Shown: positions 44,798-55,718, counted from the stretch's first letter. The stretch: DNA of 64,000 bases from Lycorma delicatula (GCF_047948215.1 NC_134460.1:121781324-121845323); one strand, 5' to 3'. Notes: generated from the letters alone by a model not told the origin. A program made the numbers and translations.

Positions 44798-45686
44798 AAA
44801 AATTAGGGTTCACTTTTTAATCTTTACATGGAACTAGCAGTTAATGATGTTAAAGAACAATTTAGATTCGGAGTAACAGTACAAGGTGAAAAGTTAAAGA
44901 TGCTACGATTTGCTGATGATATAGTAATTCTAGCCGAGAGTAAAAAGGATTTAGAAGAAACAATGAACGGCATAGATGAAGTCCTACGCAAGAACTATCG
45001 CATGAAAATAAACAAGAACAAAACAAAAGTAATGAAATGTAGTAGAAATAACAAAGATGGACCACTGAATATGAAAATAGGAGGAGAAAAGATTATGGAG
45101 GTAGAAGAATTTTGTTATTTGGGAAGTAGAATTACTAAAGATGGACGAAGCAGGAGGGATATAAAATGCCGAATAGCACAAGCTAAACGAGCCTTCAGTA
45201 AGAAATATAATTTGTTTACATCAAAAATTAATTTAAATGTCAGGAAAAGATTTTTGATGTGTATGTTTGGAGTGTCGCTTTATATGGAAGTGAAACTTGG
45301 ACGATCGGAGTATCTGAGAAGAAAAGGTTAGAAGCTTTTGAAATGTGGTGCTATAGGAGAATGTTAAAAATCAGATGGGTGGATAAAGTGACAAGTGAAG
45401 AGGTATTGCGGCAAATAGATGAAGAAAGAAGAATTTTGAAAAAATATAGTTAAAAGAAGAGACAGACTTATAGGCCACATACTAAGGCATCCTGGAATAG
45501 TCGCTTTAATATTGGAAGGACAGGTAGAAGGGAAAAATTGTGTAGGCAGGCCACGTTTGGAATATGTAAAACAAATTGTTAGGGATGTAGGATGTAGAGG
45601 GTATACTGAAATGAAACGACTAGCACTAGATAGGGATTCTTGGAGAGCTGCATGAAACCAGTCAAATGACTGAAGACAAAAAAAAA
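44798..45686 (+). mobile_element. 5'-truncated LINE insertion with perfect TSD
   Basis: An 889-bp non-LTR retrotransposon 3' end flanked by perfect 14-bp repeats GCGAAATATTTTTA (44784-44797 and 45687-45700). It ends GACTGAAGACAAAAAAAAA, a short A tail. 5' truncation, A tail and TSD are textbook target-primed reverse transcription. The clean TSD suggests a younger event than the DNA elements. Confidence 0.92.
44800..45654 (+). pseudogene. LINE reverse transcriptase C-terminal part
   Basis: The frame from 44828 starts within the palm domain and carries MLRFADDIVILAES, the catalytic FADD box, then MKINKNKTKVM and EEFCYLGSRITKDG. A frameshift near 45260 moves to the next frame: WSVALYGSETWTIG and RLEAFEMWCYRRMLKIRWVD, the conserved region after the RT. 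A second frameshift follows, and the tail still reads ALDRDSWRAA before a stop. RT fingers and endonuclease are absent because of 5' truncation. The wording fits the RTE-like group common in arthropods, but clade is not certain. Confidence 0.9.
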
Positions 45687-45931
45687 GCGAAATATTTTTA
45701 GTCAAATATGTTAAGTCAAACTGCAAAGATCGAACTAAAAGGTTTATGTCTCGAAAATGATTATTTCATATAATATTGATATGAAGCAGTGGTTACCCTG
45801 AGTTTGCTACTGAACTCTTATATTCATGAGATTCCATTTTACTTGCGAACGCTTTTTGCAATTTTATTCAACTTCAAAAGAAGTTTATTTGAAAGTTCCG
45901 TATTGAATTGTTACACAATTATTTTTATTTT

Positions 45932-46374
45932 CCCGTCTAGCGCTATAGCAGAGCTATAATTTTAGAAGGGAAAGAAATTATTGTATCGATCCAATTTGGA
46001 CATATGCAGTTTTCACCGGATCTTGATATTTTGACACCTTAGAAATCCAAAACCAGGTGGAAATTTTCCGGATGTTTGTGTGTTTTCGGTGTTGCCCTGT
46101 AAATCACTTTATATCTCCAGAACTACTAGATCGATTTTGACCAAACTTGGTTCAGATTACTTCTATATATGGAACATTAATAACATTAAATTTTCAACTT
46201 AAAAGGTCAAGGGGATGAAACTGTAGAGCAAATTCATTCTCAGTATCTCTTGATTTCGCCTAATTAAGGTCTTATTTTTCTTAGGCACATTTGTTAAAGA
46301 TTAAAAAATAATATTTGCAAAAAAAAACAATTTTGGAAAATCGTACACAACCTTAAAAAATGCTCTAAAAATTT
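45932..46374 (+). repeat. Repeat family F, truncated copy 4
   Basis: Starts with the terminal palindrome CCCGTCTAGCGCTATAGC...AGAAGGGAAAG and runs through CCAATTTGGAC, TATCTCCAGAACTACTAG and ACCAAACTTGG to about 46374, where it stops well short of the other end. Confidence 0.75.
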
Positions 46375-46402
46375 CGGGCTTTCGAAGTCGACAAAAATAA
46401 CT

Positions 46403-47375
46403 TTCTCAGTACTTTATTAATGAAAGTAATTTGGTTTATTGCACAAATATTGATGAGCTTATGTTGCACTTAGGACAAGTTCATAAACCTGAGGACTGGC
46501 GCCTTTTCATTGATTGATCCAAGTATAGTGTAAAAGTGCTTCTACTACGCAACGGTAACAAATATCCTTCGATACCAATCGCTTATGGTATTAATTTGAA
46601 AGAGACATACGATATGATGAAAGACGTTATTGAAAAAGTAAATTATAAAAATCATAACTGGAATATATGTGGTGATTTGAAAGTTGTAGCTACTTTGTTA
46701 GACATGCAGTTAGGCTATACTAAGTACATGTGTTTTTTTGCGAATGTGACAGCCGAGCTAGGAATAAACATTATATTACCAAAGAGTGGAAGAAACGAGA
46801 CAACTTAACGCCAGATGGGAAAAATATTATTAATGAGCCCTTAGTTCAACCCAAAAGATATTTTTACCCCCTCTCCATATCAAGCTAGGACTAATGAAAA
46901 ATTTTGTAAACAGCAATGAAGAAGGATAGTCCCGGATTTTTGTACATCAAGCAGAAATTTCCGAATGTAAGTGAAGGAAAAATTAAAGAAGGAATTTTGT
47001 TGGTCCTCAAATAAGAGAGTTGGTCAAAGATTATGTATTTAACTCGATGTTAAATAATGTAGAAAGTGTATTGGGTTTCATTTAAAGACGTTTGCAAAAG
47101 TTTTCACGGCAAACAAAAATCTGACAATTACCTCGATATTGTTAATCAACTTCTTATATCATACAGAGCTGCGGGATGTAATACATCTTTGAAAATACAT
47201 TTACTCCACTCACATATGGATTTTTTCCCGGACAACCTTGGAGACGTAAGTGACGAACACAGTGAACGTTTCCATCAAGACATTTCGGTGACGGAAAGCT
47301 GCTATAAAGGGAAATGGAATACTAATATGCTAACCGATTACTGTTGGACATGTTGGAGATGTGCCTGAGGCTATT
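46403..47375 (+). pseudogene. Broken member of an uncharacterised animal protein family
   Basis: In order the frames read FINESNLVYCTNIDELM, HKPEDWRLFID (then a stop), the ORF 46536-46808 with LLLRNGNKYPSIPIAYGINL and NWNICGDLKVVATLLDMQLG, then PPLHIKLGLMKNFV, FVGPQIRELVKDYVF, and 47066-47368 with SFKDVCKSF, LKIHLLHSHMDFFPDNLG and VSDEHSERFHQDISVTE followed by LTDYCW. I know this order of motifs from many repeated, unnamed proteins in arthropod and other animal genomes; function is unknown and a transposon origin is likely. At least one stop and several frameshifts break it. No TIR or TSD was found around it. Confidence 0.7.
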
Positions 47376-47419
47376 TATACAAGAAAAGCATCAAGGAAAT
47401 CATTCTAACACAGTTATGG

Positions 47420-48517
47420 CCATGCAAAATTATAAATTTTACAGATTTTAAATATACTTTCCCTTAATTTTTTTTAAGCGTAATTTATTTAAAACTAAGG
47501 GTGATAGAAAAATTGTATTTACAGATCTGTAATGTACGCAAAAAAGCAATTCAAGAAATGGTATCACACTTAGAGAAACATTAAAACAAAATTTTTTTTT
47601 ATCGGTGAAATTTTTCATTTACACTACAAAATGTATATCTCATAAAAGCAAGAAATTAATTGCCTGTCAGTTTATTTATTGTTAATAATGTAATTAAATA
47701 AATTAAAAAAATAATACAGAGAAGTTTGTTTTAGATCTTTTGAACCTTTTATTTAAATAATTTGTATATCTTTTTAATTTATTAAAAAAGACATTCGAAT
47801 AGTGTAAGATTATTCCGTAGCTACATCTTTTAACTCCAGTGTAGAGTGTCTTTTGCAAGGGCGCATATCAACGATGCTTGTTTAAAAATTGATGTAAGAA
47901 AGTTTTGTGGTGGTCGATAAGATTTTTTTTTTGGATGTGTTATTGGCATTATAAATTAATTCATTTTGATTACCTATTTTAAATTTACTGATAAGTAATT
48001 AATTATTTTGTTTTTAGAATATAATGTAAAACTTTGATTTTACGGTTTATAATAAAAAACATACGTCGTGAAGTTTATAGAGAATTTACAACAGTTCTTT
48101 TTTTTATTGTAATGTGAATGTTCTCTTTTATAGCTGCTCGATAATTCGTTTTATTCGGTTCATAAAATTTTATGAGAACATCCATCTGTTATTACTTTTC
48201 TTTTTCGTAAGTTGAAGCTTCGTGTTGAATCGATTAATATTCTTAATATAATGGCGTTGGCATATTAAATCTTACTTATCTTTATTAGAATTGCATTATA
48301 AGTGCAATTATATTATAATTTTATATCTAATAGGCAATGTTCCAAAGAGTATAAAGTTTCTTTTATTTTTTATAGTATTTTATTTTTATTTTATAAAATT
48401 TTGTTATAAATACAGATCGATAGTCTGTCTAGTGATAGAATATATTCCAGTTCTTAACAAACTTACGCATAGTCTCATTTATGAATACCGGACGATATTC
48501 AAATCTTAAAAAAATAT
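47420..48517. other. AT-rich spacer
   Basis: No gene recognised; ORF 48291-48509 is Tyr/Ile/Phe-rich and unsupported. Confidence 0.45.
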
Positions 48518-48626
48518 TACGAAGGTCATTTAATAATTAAAGAGACAAATAGAAACAGCGGAAAAGTTATTTAATAAAATAATCTGAAACTGTTTGGCGA
48601 TCAATTTGGCACCATGACGTAAAATA

Positions 48627-49941
48627 ACGGGTATTTAAAAAAAAGGACCCAGCCCATTTGTTGTACGACGTGAATTTGTTACAAAAATATTAATGTTAAT
48701 AAACTACTTATACAACTATATTCAAATTACCTTTAATAACTTTACAATAGATGTCGAAAATGCTTTTCTGTGGTCCCGATACAGATTTGATCACGTTTAA
48801 TAACATGAAACGTGAACAAATCTGGCTTTTTGCAGTCATTTTTCGTAATGTTTGAAATCTAACTTTCAGTGTTTGTCTTCAATTCGTCAAGTGTATGAGG
48901 ATTGTTTTTTATAAACTACACTTTCTAAATATTCCCAAAGGAAAACGTCGGCGGGTTTAAGATCTGGGGATCTTGGAGGCCACAACCCTTTTGATATAAA
49001 ATGATGGCAAAAAAATTACCTAACATCTAGCGTCTGACGCGTTGAGTTATCCTGCTGGAATCAATATTCTCGTTCGTGTAAATATAACACGGCAATAAAC
49101 TCTTCGATTAAGTTGCGATAAACCATACCATCTACAGATTTGTCAAAAAATAAAGGCCCTATTAAAAGACGCCGGGAGATCGCACACATAACATCAATTT
49201 TACGTGCGTCTAATGGTCGTTCATGAAACATGTGAGGATTTTCAGCGCTCCACATTCTGCAGTTTTGGCTGTTAATGTAGCCATCCAAGTTGAACCGTGC
49301 CTAGTCGCTGAAATAAGCACGATCTATAATTTCAATATCGTTTTCAAAAAGAGAATGAAATCGACGACAATACTGTAAACTTTTTCCACGGTCTACTTTC
49401 AGTTCTTGAACGACAACCCCGATGCCATAAGCATGCGATTGTAATTTTTTAGTAGTCCTGAAAGCTATAGATAATGAAAGTCCAGCCGATGAAGATAATT
49501 TTCTGGGCGAGCGAGTCAAACATTTTTTCACATCTCCCAGAACTTCTAATGTTAACAGTGATGTCGACCTGTGCTTTTCCGATCATGTACACTCCCAGTT
49601 TGAAGATATTTATTAATCAAACCCGATATTTTCGACCTATTATTATTATTATTAACTGAAGAATAGGGAAATTTTATCCGAAATTCGTCTTTCACTCGTT
49701 CGTAAGATTTACACGCGCTATAATTATCAATAATAAACATACGTTCGTCTTTGGAAAACAACATAGTTATCACAATAGACGAATTTATACTGATATAGCC
49801 CTAGTGCATAAGGACATTTCAACTGTTACAAGCTAGCATTGAGTACAGTGTTTCCAACAGACACGTAGGGAGAAATAAAATTTACCTATGCGTGACTTCT
49901 ACCTTCTTAATGTTAGGGTTGCATCCTTTTTGAAACACCGT
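48627..49941 (-). mobile_element. Nested mariner-type transposon T5
   Basis: Left end ACGGGTATTTAAAAAAAAGG and right end reverse complement ACGGTGTTTCAAAAAGGATG align with an indel and are flanked by TA (48625-48626 and 49942-49943). 1,315 bp, matching the size of T1-T3. It lies in the 5' leader of the surrounding mariner, so it arrived later. Confidence 0.8.
48730..49773 (-). pseudogene. Broken transposase of T5
   Basis: The N-terminal part reads MLFSKDERMFIIDNYSACKS then FRIKFPYSSVNN and GLINKYLQTGSVHDRKSTGR, a helix-turn-helix of this family. The first catalytic region is frameshifted (LISATRHGSTWMA in one frame), then 49061-49288 gives GYINSQNCRMWSAENPHMFH and RRLLIGPLFFDKSVDG. The third block reads WPPRSPDLKPADVFLWEYL in another frame near 48930-48990. 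Many stops; inactive. Confidence 0.82.
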
Positions 49942-49989
49942 TATATCTGCTGTTCGAGAAGAATTTCCATTATTATTATAACCTCATTT

Positions 49990-50994
49990 TATTTCAAAAT
50001 GACGGCTTCGCATGAAAGGATACCGTGGGAGAACAGGGCGTACTGTGATAACATTTTTATTTGTAAAGATATACAACTGGCCGAAATTCACTAGGCCATC
50101 TTATTAACCGCGCAAATATTTTATAATTGGATCAAACGGAACAAGTATTACCGATTTTTATCATCGCGGAGGACTGTTGGAAGTTTCTTTTGACGATTCG
50201 CAGTATCGTATTAACGACCTTATTCGCAAGGAGGCGCACAAATTTTGGAAAATGACTGAAATTTGTAGTGTGAGTATCGTCATTAAAATATAAGCTAAAT
50301 TACCGAAAAACGGTGTTCGAGGTGGTTCCGAGAAGATCGACTAAAAATTACTAAAACATCGGAATTTTGTCCGTACATTTGTACGGACTTAAATAACCGT
50401 TTTTAGGGGAAGGTAGATATTTTTTAGAGCGCTTAACAACTCTTGATGAAACTCGGATTTTTCATTTTGAACCGGAATTCAAACAAACGTAGGAGTATGG
50501 AATTGAAACTTCCGAGTTCACCAATCAGGAAAAAATCAGAATCTATCCATTAGTCGGTAAAGTGATGCTGACGGTGTTTTGTGACTAAAAGTTTTAATTT
50601 ATTGTGATTATTTGAAACACTTATGTAAAATCAATAGCGAATATGATGTGCTCAACAGCAAAGCGAAACCCACAATAAGGAAAAACGTCTGGTCTCTCTA
50701 AAAAGGTGTAATTCCTCTGCATGATGCGTCCCTATCATACTACTCAAAAGTCATGCGAAAGTATTTAGAAGTCGTGGTCGAAGGTTTTAACACATCAGCC
50801 TTTTAGTTCCAATCTCGCACCATCAATTTTTTTTTTTGGTTTTGTCCTCTCAAATAGTTTTTACGTGACGCCAAATTCGACAAAAATGAACAGATCAAGA
50901 AAGTGGTAGAATGTCTCTGGGAATAATTTTGCTACTGGAATAAGAAAGCTCAAAGAAAGATGGCAAAAGTAGCTGAATATAACCGGTGTTTATA
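49990..50994 (+). pseudogene. Transposase remnant of the outer mariner
   Basis: Scattered frames read SFDDSQYRIND with LIRKEAHKFWKMTEICS, LTTLDETRIFHFEPE (first Asp; normally TLDETW), VGKVMLTVF, KAKPTIRKNVW, a degraded second block (IPLHDASLSYYSK) and KNEQIKKVVECLWE near the C-terminus, ending KMAKVAEYN. The third Asp block is lost. This is the mariner wording, clearly different from T1-T5. Stops in every frame. Confidence 0.72.
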
Positions 50995-51089
50995 ATTGAA
51001 TAGCTGCATTAGTTTTATTGTCATTGAATAAATGATATTTCCACAGACATTTGTCTCTTTAATTATTAAATTACCCCCTCACCCCTCGT

Positions 51090-51394
51090 ACTATCTTAAT
51101 TCATTCAGCCTTGATAAAAAATAAACACAAATAATTTAATGCATCTTTATTTTTTAGATTAATTATTTTATTTTGTTGGAAATAGATTATAGTTTACCGG
51201 GTATTCTATTGTATAAATGATGGGAGTATTAAAACAGGGTTTAGGGAATACATGCTACGAGCTCCAAAACGACAGTTTAATAACATTTAAAAGAGTAGAT
51301 TTCATTTCATAACATTTTAATATTGTAACATTTCTGAAAATTTATTTATGCGTAATGGTGATTAGAAAAACGTTCATTTTGATGTTTTGGGTTG

Positions 51395-51431
<37 letters not shown>

Positions 51432-51836
51432 CATACATAAAGGGTAGGCGTATAATACTACAGAAATGCAATCATCAATGGAAAGTTTCAGTAAATGATT
51501 TGTAATAAAACCGAATACTTATATATGATAAACGCCTTTTCATAGGTTGTTTCTTTAAAAAAGAATCAATTCAGAGGAGATTCTGCTTTCTCCAGGAAGA
51601 ACAATTTTGTTTGCAACGTACTTAACCCGGTCAGTGCAAAACGTTTTATCAGTTATGTACTTCATCTGTCCTATATAAAAATTTCCCTATCCAGAAGGGT
51701 TGTGGGTCGAATGGTGTTGTCCCCTGAAGTTAAACTTTTTGTGGGTTGTTTTGTTCGTGGGTAGAAAATCCCATATCTCGATTATCAATAATTTTTCTTA
51801 TATTTTTTTCATTTTATATTCTGATGACCTGTAGCC
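51090..51836. other. AT-rich spacer with (TA)n
   Basis: TA microsatellite at 51398-51427, otherwise nothing recognised. Confidence 0.45.
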
Positions 51837-52048
51837 TTATCAGATACTCACTGAATAATATTAACAACAGAAATTAATTACAGTAATTAACACGGGTTCA
51901 AGAACATTAGGTAGTATTAAAAAAATGGCCTTGATCATTTATCTTAATTCATTATACAAAAGTATAATTTACATAATTGAAATTAAAAAAAAAACCGATT
52001 TTTCTCGTGCATATGAGTACGAATGTGTTTCTTATTAATACTAGACTC
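51837..52048. repeat. Left arm of a large inverted repeat
   Basis: About 212 bp, the reverse complement of 53794-54009 with only scattered differences. Blocks: AACAGAAATTAATTACAGTA, TTCAAGAACATTAGGTAGTA, CGTGCATATGAGTACGAATG. The arms enclose about 1.75 kb that holds the nested mariner/SINE/B stack. No target duplication was found outside the arms. Confidence 0.88.
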
Positions 52049-52570
52049 TTATTAATACTACTTATTAATTTATATTCTGATCGTTTGTCCTTCCTGAGTA
52101 TGGAGTGACGAGTAAAGGTGCTATTGCATTATGTATAATAGTAATAATCCTTCATTAGTCCATGTACAATCAAAACTAATATCATGTTTTCAAGTCCATA
52201 TAAGAACAAAACCAAAACAACAAACAAACCAAAAAACAAAATTAAAAATATCCCAAAAATTCATTACTATAGATTATTCCAAGAATATCATCTCGACTTT
52301 ATATTGAAATCAGACCCATTATTATGAAGGTCATTCAATAATTAATGAGACAAATAGATGTAATGCAACGATGAAAATTAGTTACACTTGTTCTATCTTT
52401 TTCTGTTCGGAATCACCGTAAGGTATTACTTCAGAGGATATCCATGAATGTAAATTAAGTGTAGTCTTGTACAGTCTCAGGTCGACCTTTCCTGAGGTGT
52501 ATGGTTAATTGAAACCTAACCACCAAAGAACACCGTTATCAACAATCTAATATTCAAATCCGTGTAAAAA

Positions 52571-53362
52571 AAATCTGATGTGTGGGCACCACATGACTGA
52601 CTTCCTTGTACGCGTATTAAATTACTTACTTACTAGCCAACACCCGCCCTTGACTGTTGAGCCATTTGGCAACGCGCTGACCAATAAAGATGGGCTTCTG
52701 AAAACTCCGGGCTTCCCATCCAGCTCGGTGTGGTCCAGGACAGGACAATCTCTCATGTGATCAGCCTGATTGGCTGATGATCAGGTGTATATTAAATTAC
52801 ATATTCACATTTTTTTTTAAAAGTAAAGTATATAAAATTTTATTTCATTAATAACTTCTGATATTATTTCGTATTTTTTTTTTTATTATTTTTTTTATTG
52901 AATTATTATTTATCGTAATTTTTTTTTACATTCAGAGGTTAATAATTATTAATAAATCAATATATTTAAATTAAAAAAAAAGTTTAAAAAAGAAGTCTGA
53001 TTCGAACTGATGTGCCTTCCCCTTCTAAGATCCAAATATTTCTTTAATTAAAAATTGATTTCGCTATAAGTACCACTTATTATATATCGATTTATCGTTG
53101 AAAACCTCTCAATGAGGGCTTATTACTGCAGTTAAGAAAAAGTCCAAAATGTTAGCAATTCGACAAAAAGTCCAAATGTTAGCCGTAGGATTTCAACATC
53201 CTACGGCTAATCGTTTTTGAGTTATGCGAAATACATACGTCCGTACGTACAGAAGTCACGCCGAAACCAGTCAAAATGGGTTCAGGGATGGTCAAAATGG
53301 ATATTTCCGTTGAAATCTGTAAATTTTTCTCGATCGCATTACTTTCTTTACTTCGTACAAGG
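52571..53362 (-). repeat. Repeat family B, copy 8, inside SINE A
   Basis: From AAATCTGATGTGTGGGCACC to CTTCGTACAAGG, with internal GTCTGATTCGAACTGATGTG. It carries its own 164-bp insertion. Without that, the copy is about 620 bp with some internal deletions. Confidence 0.8.
52626..52789. other. 164-bp GC-richer insertion of unknown origin
   Basis: Flanked by perfect 11-bp repeats TATTAAATTAC (52615-52625 and 52790-52800), so it was inserted into family B. It begins TTACTTACTAGCCAACACC, contains GGGCTTCCCATCCAGCTCGG and ends in an imperfect inverted repeat TGATCAGCC...GGCTGATGATCA. No A tail, TIR or tRNA head. The composition is unlike anything around it. Confidence 0.75.
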
Positions 53363-53793
53363 TCGTATTAGGATTTGAACCTTAGAACTCTCGACTTCGA
53401 AATCAGTTGATTTGCGATGACGAGGTTACCACTAGACCAACCCGATGGGTAGTTACACTTGTTCTGGCGGATTTGAACTGGTTGAACAACTTATAAAAAT
53501 TTGTACAGTTATAGACTTTTTACCAAATTGTTTTAAAATCTGCAAGTGAGTTTCAACTAATTTGAAACCTTCAGAAAATAAAAATCTTATCATAGCACGT
53601 TGTTCTTCCACGGTACACATTTCAAGCTAAGTCTACATTTTGAAATAAATAAAAGAGGTAATAAATATTGGAAATTCTTTTCAAATAGCTAATATTTTTT
53701 GTGTAGATGTTCGACTTGAATTTCAAACAATTGCAGTTTATTCTATTTAATAGTTAATTCGCTGTTGCCATTTGTCTCTTTAATTAATAAACG

Positions 53794-54009
53794 AGTCTAG
53801 TATTAATAACAAACACATTCGTACTCATATGCACGAGAAAAATCTGTTTTTTTTTTTTTTATTTCAATTATGTATAATGTATAATAATGTATAATGAATT
53901 AAGATAAATGATCAAGGCCATTTTTTTAATACTACCTAATGTTCTTGAACCCGTGTTAATTACTGTAATTAATTTCTGTTATTAATATTATTCAGTGAGT
54001 ATCTGATAA
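53794..54009. repeat. Right arm of the large inverted repeat
   Basis: Reverse complement of 51837-52048. It begins immediately after the right mariner TIR with GAGTCTAGTATTAATAAC. Small copy-number differences occur in a TATAATG motif. Confidence 0.88.
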
Positions 54010-54756
54010 ACGAATATAGAAGTTTATTGGATTTTATGAATAAAAAATAACTTATATCGTAAAAAAAAAATGTAGTTTTATTTAATATATTAATGAGCTT
54101 TATTAATTGTTCGGTTCACTTTAATGTTCATTATTGAATAGTTATTGCTTTGTAATGTAGTATTATTTTAATTGAATTATTTAATTAATTTATAATTATA
54201 ATTTTACATCTTTTAGTGCTATTATTACGAGTATTATCATTATTATTTAATCATAGGATTGAATTCTCCAATTTGACAGCGTAGTAGTCCGTAAGAAACG
54301 ACGTAGCCTATCATTAGAGTAGATTACACGTCAGTTGCGATTATAATACTCTGATTTAAATGACTGAATTTTCTGACATTTTGTTTTGTTGATAATTAAG
54401 TTTTTGGGAACCATTAATTAAATTACATAAGCATAAAATTTTGATTTTGATTCCTATTTCTCTTATATAAGATTAATTGCAGATTCATATCAAATACCAG
54501 GACTATTAGTCTTAAGTATTTATCATGACAAATTTTGAGAAAATTTTAACTGACTCAACATAAAAAGAAGAGTATCTTAATGTGGTTGGATTATGAGATT
54601 GTGGGTTATATAGAATGATTGTTTGTTTCAAATAATTTATTGTATTTCTGTCATTAATAAAAAAGTTATTATCTAAGTAATTTTTAATTATTTACTAGTA
54701 TTTTTATTTTACAATTGTGTAATTTTTTAATTTTTTTTTTCATTTTTTAACATGTG
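54010..54756. other. AT-rich spacer
   Basis: Nothing recognised. Confidence 0.45.
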
Positions 54757-55718
54757 AAGAATACAGAAAAATTAGCTTAATTAGTCGTGCATCAAAAATT
54801 TTAACTAGAATTCTGTACAGAAGAATTGAGAGTAAAGAGGAAGTGTTAGGAGAAGACTATTTTAGTTTCAGGAAAAGTATAGGGACAAGGAAAGCAATCT
54901 TAGCGCTCAGATTAACAATAGAAGGAAATTAAAGAAAAACGAACATATTTAGGCATTTATAGACGTTGAAAAAAAGCATTTGATAACGTAGACTGGAATA
55001 AAATATTCAGCATTTTAAAAGAGTTAGGGTTCAAGTATAGAAAAACAGTTATTAAAAAAAAATTACAGGAACCAAATTGCAACAGTTATAATCGAAGAGC
55101 ATAAGAAAGAAGCAATAATAAAAAAGGGAGTCCGACAAAGATGTTCCCTTTACCTCTTACGCTTAACCTTAACATAGAATTAACAGTTTAGAAGAAGAAC
55201 AGTTTAGATCCGGAGTAACAGTGCAAGGTGAAAGATAAAAATTTGCTGATGATTATCCATGTCATTCATTATTTCTTCTACATCTTTTTTACTCTCGGCT
55301 AGAAATGGTATAAGTCCTATGTAAAAACTACCGCATGAAAATAAACAAGAACAAAATGAAAGTAATAAAATGTAGTAGAAATAAAGTACATGGACCACTG
55401 AATATAAAACTAGGACGAGAAAAGGCTGTGGAGGTAGAAGAATTTTGTTATTTGGGAAGTAGAATTACTAACGATGGACTAAGCAGGACCGATTTAAAAT
55501 TCCGAATAGTAGAGACGAAACGAGCTTTCAGTCAAAAATATAATTTGCTTACATAAAAAATTAATTTAAACGTCAGGAAAGCATTTTTGAAAGTTTATCT
55601 CTGGAGCGTAGCTTTATATGGAAGTGAAACTTGGATGATCGGAGTACCTGAAAAGAAAAAATTAGAAGCTTTTGAAATTTTGTGCTATAGAAGAATGTTA
55701 AAAATCAGATGGGTGGGC
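54757..55718 (+). pseudogene. LINE reverse transcriptase remnant, second copy
   Basis: Same LINE family as 44.8 kb but including the upstream palm: YRKISLISRASKILTRILYR, GEDYFSFRKSIGT, KKAFDNVDWNKIFSILKELG. Then the FADD region is replaced by an in-place inversion (55255-55311), followed by MKINKNKMKVIKCS, EEFCYLGSRITNDG, WSVALYGSETWMIG and LEAFEILCYRRMLKIRWV, where a TA/CA microsatellite ends the copy. Several stops and frameshifts. The usual 3' tail is missing, so it was truncated at both ends. Confidence 0.85.
55255..55311 (-). other. 57-bp micro-inversion inside the LINE
   Basis: On the minus strand this segment reads PFLAESKKDVEEIMNDMD, which is the sense LINE peptide (compare ILAESKKDLEETMNGID at 44.9 kb). 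It sits exactly where the sense strand should encode it, between ...FADD and VL...YRMKINKNK. So the piece was flipped in place. Confidence 0.88.

Larger units (their letters stand above)
48520..51088 (+). mobile_element. Mariner element interrupted by a second transposon
   Basis: Left TIR CGAAGGTCATTTAATAATTA AAGAGACAAAT (48520 on) matches the right TIR reverse complement, which ends in TTTGTCTCTTTAATTATT and, after a small insertion, CCTCGTA; TA flanks both ends. The size (2.57 kb) is about twice a mariner because another element (T5, 48627-49941) sits inside. A transposase remnant lies on the plus strand at about 49990-50994. Confidence 0.82.
52395..53449 (-). repeat. SINE family A, copy 5, split by family B, with 16-bp TSD
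   Basis: The tail part (TTTCTGTTCGGAATCACCGT to CAAATCCGTGTAAAA) lies left and the tRNA head (AGGATTTGAACCTTAGAACT to CCAACCCGATGGGT) right; a family B copy lies between. Perfect 16-bp repeats TAGTTACACTTGTTCT flank the whole (52379-52394 and 53450-53465). About a dozen SINE bases are missing at the B junction. Confidence 0.9.
52326..53793 (-). mobile_element. Deleted mariner derivative hosting a SINE
   Basis: Left TIR GAAGGTCATTCAATAATTAA TGAGACAAAT (52326 on); right TIR at about 53768-53793, reading CATTTGTCTCTTTAATTAAT. The same TIR family as the element at 48.5 kb. Between SINE and right TIR the minus strand encodes a transposase N-terminus (TVEEQRAMIRFLFSEGFKL, then LQILKQFGKKSITVQ). 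The rest of the gene is gone. SINE A is inserted at 52395-53449. Confidence 0.72.

Noticed and set aside
44862..45726. Minus-strand ORFs opposite the LINE
   Set aside because: Shadows of the reverse transcriptase frame on the plus strand.
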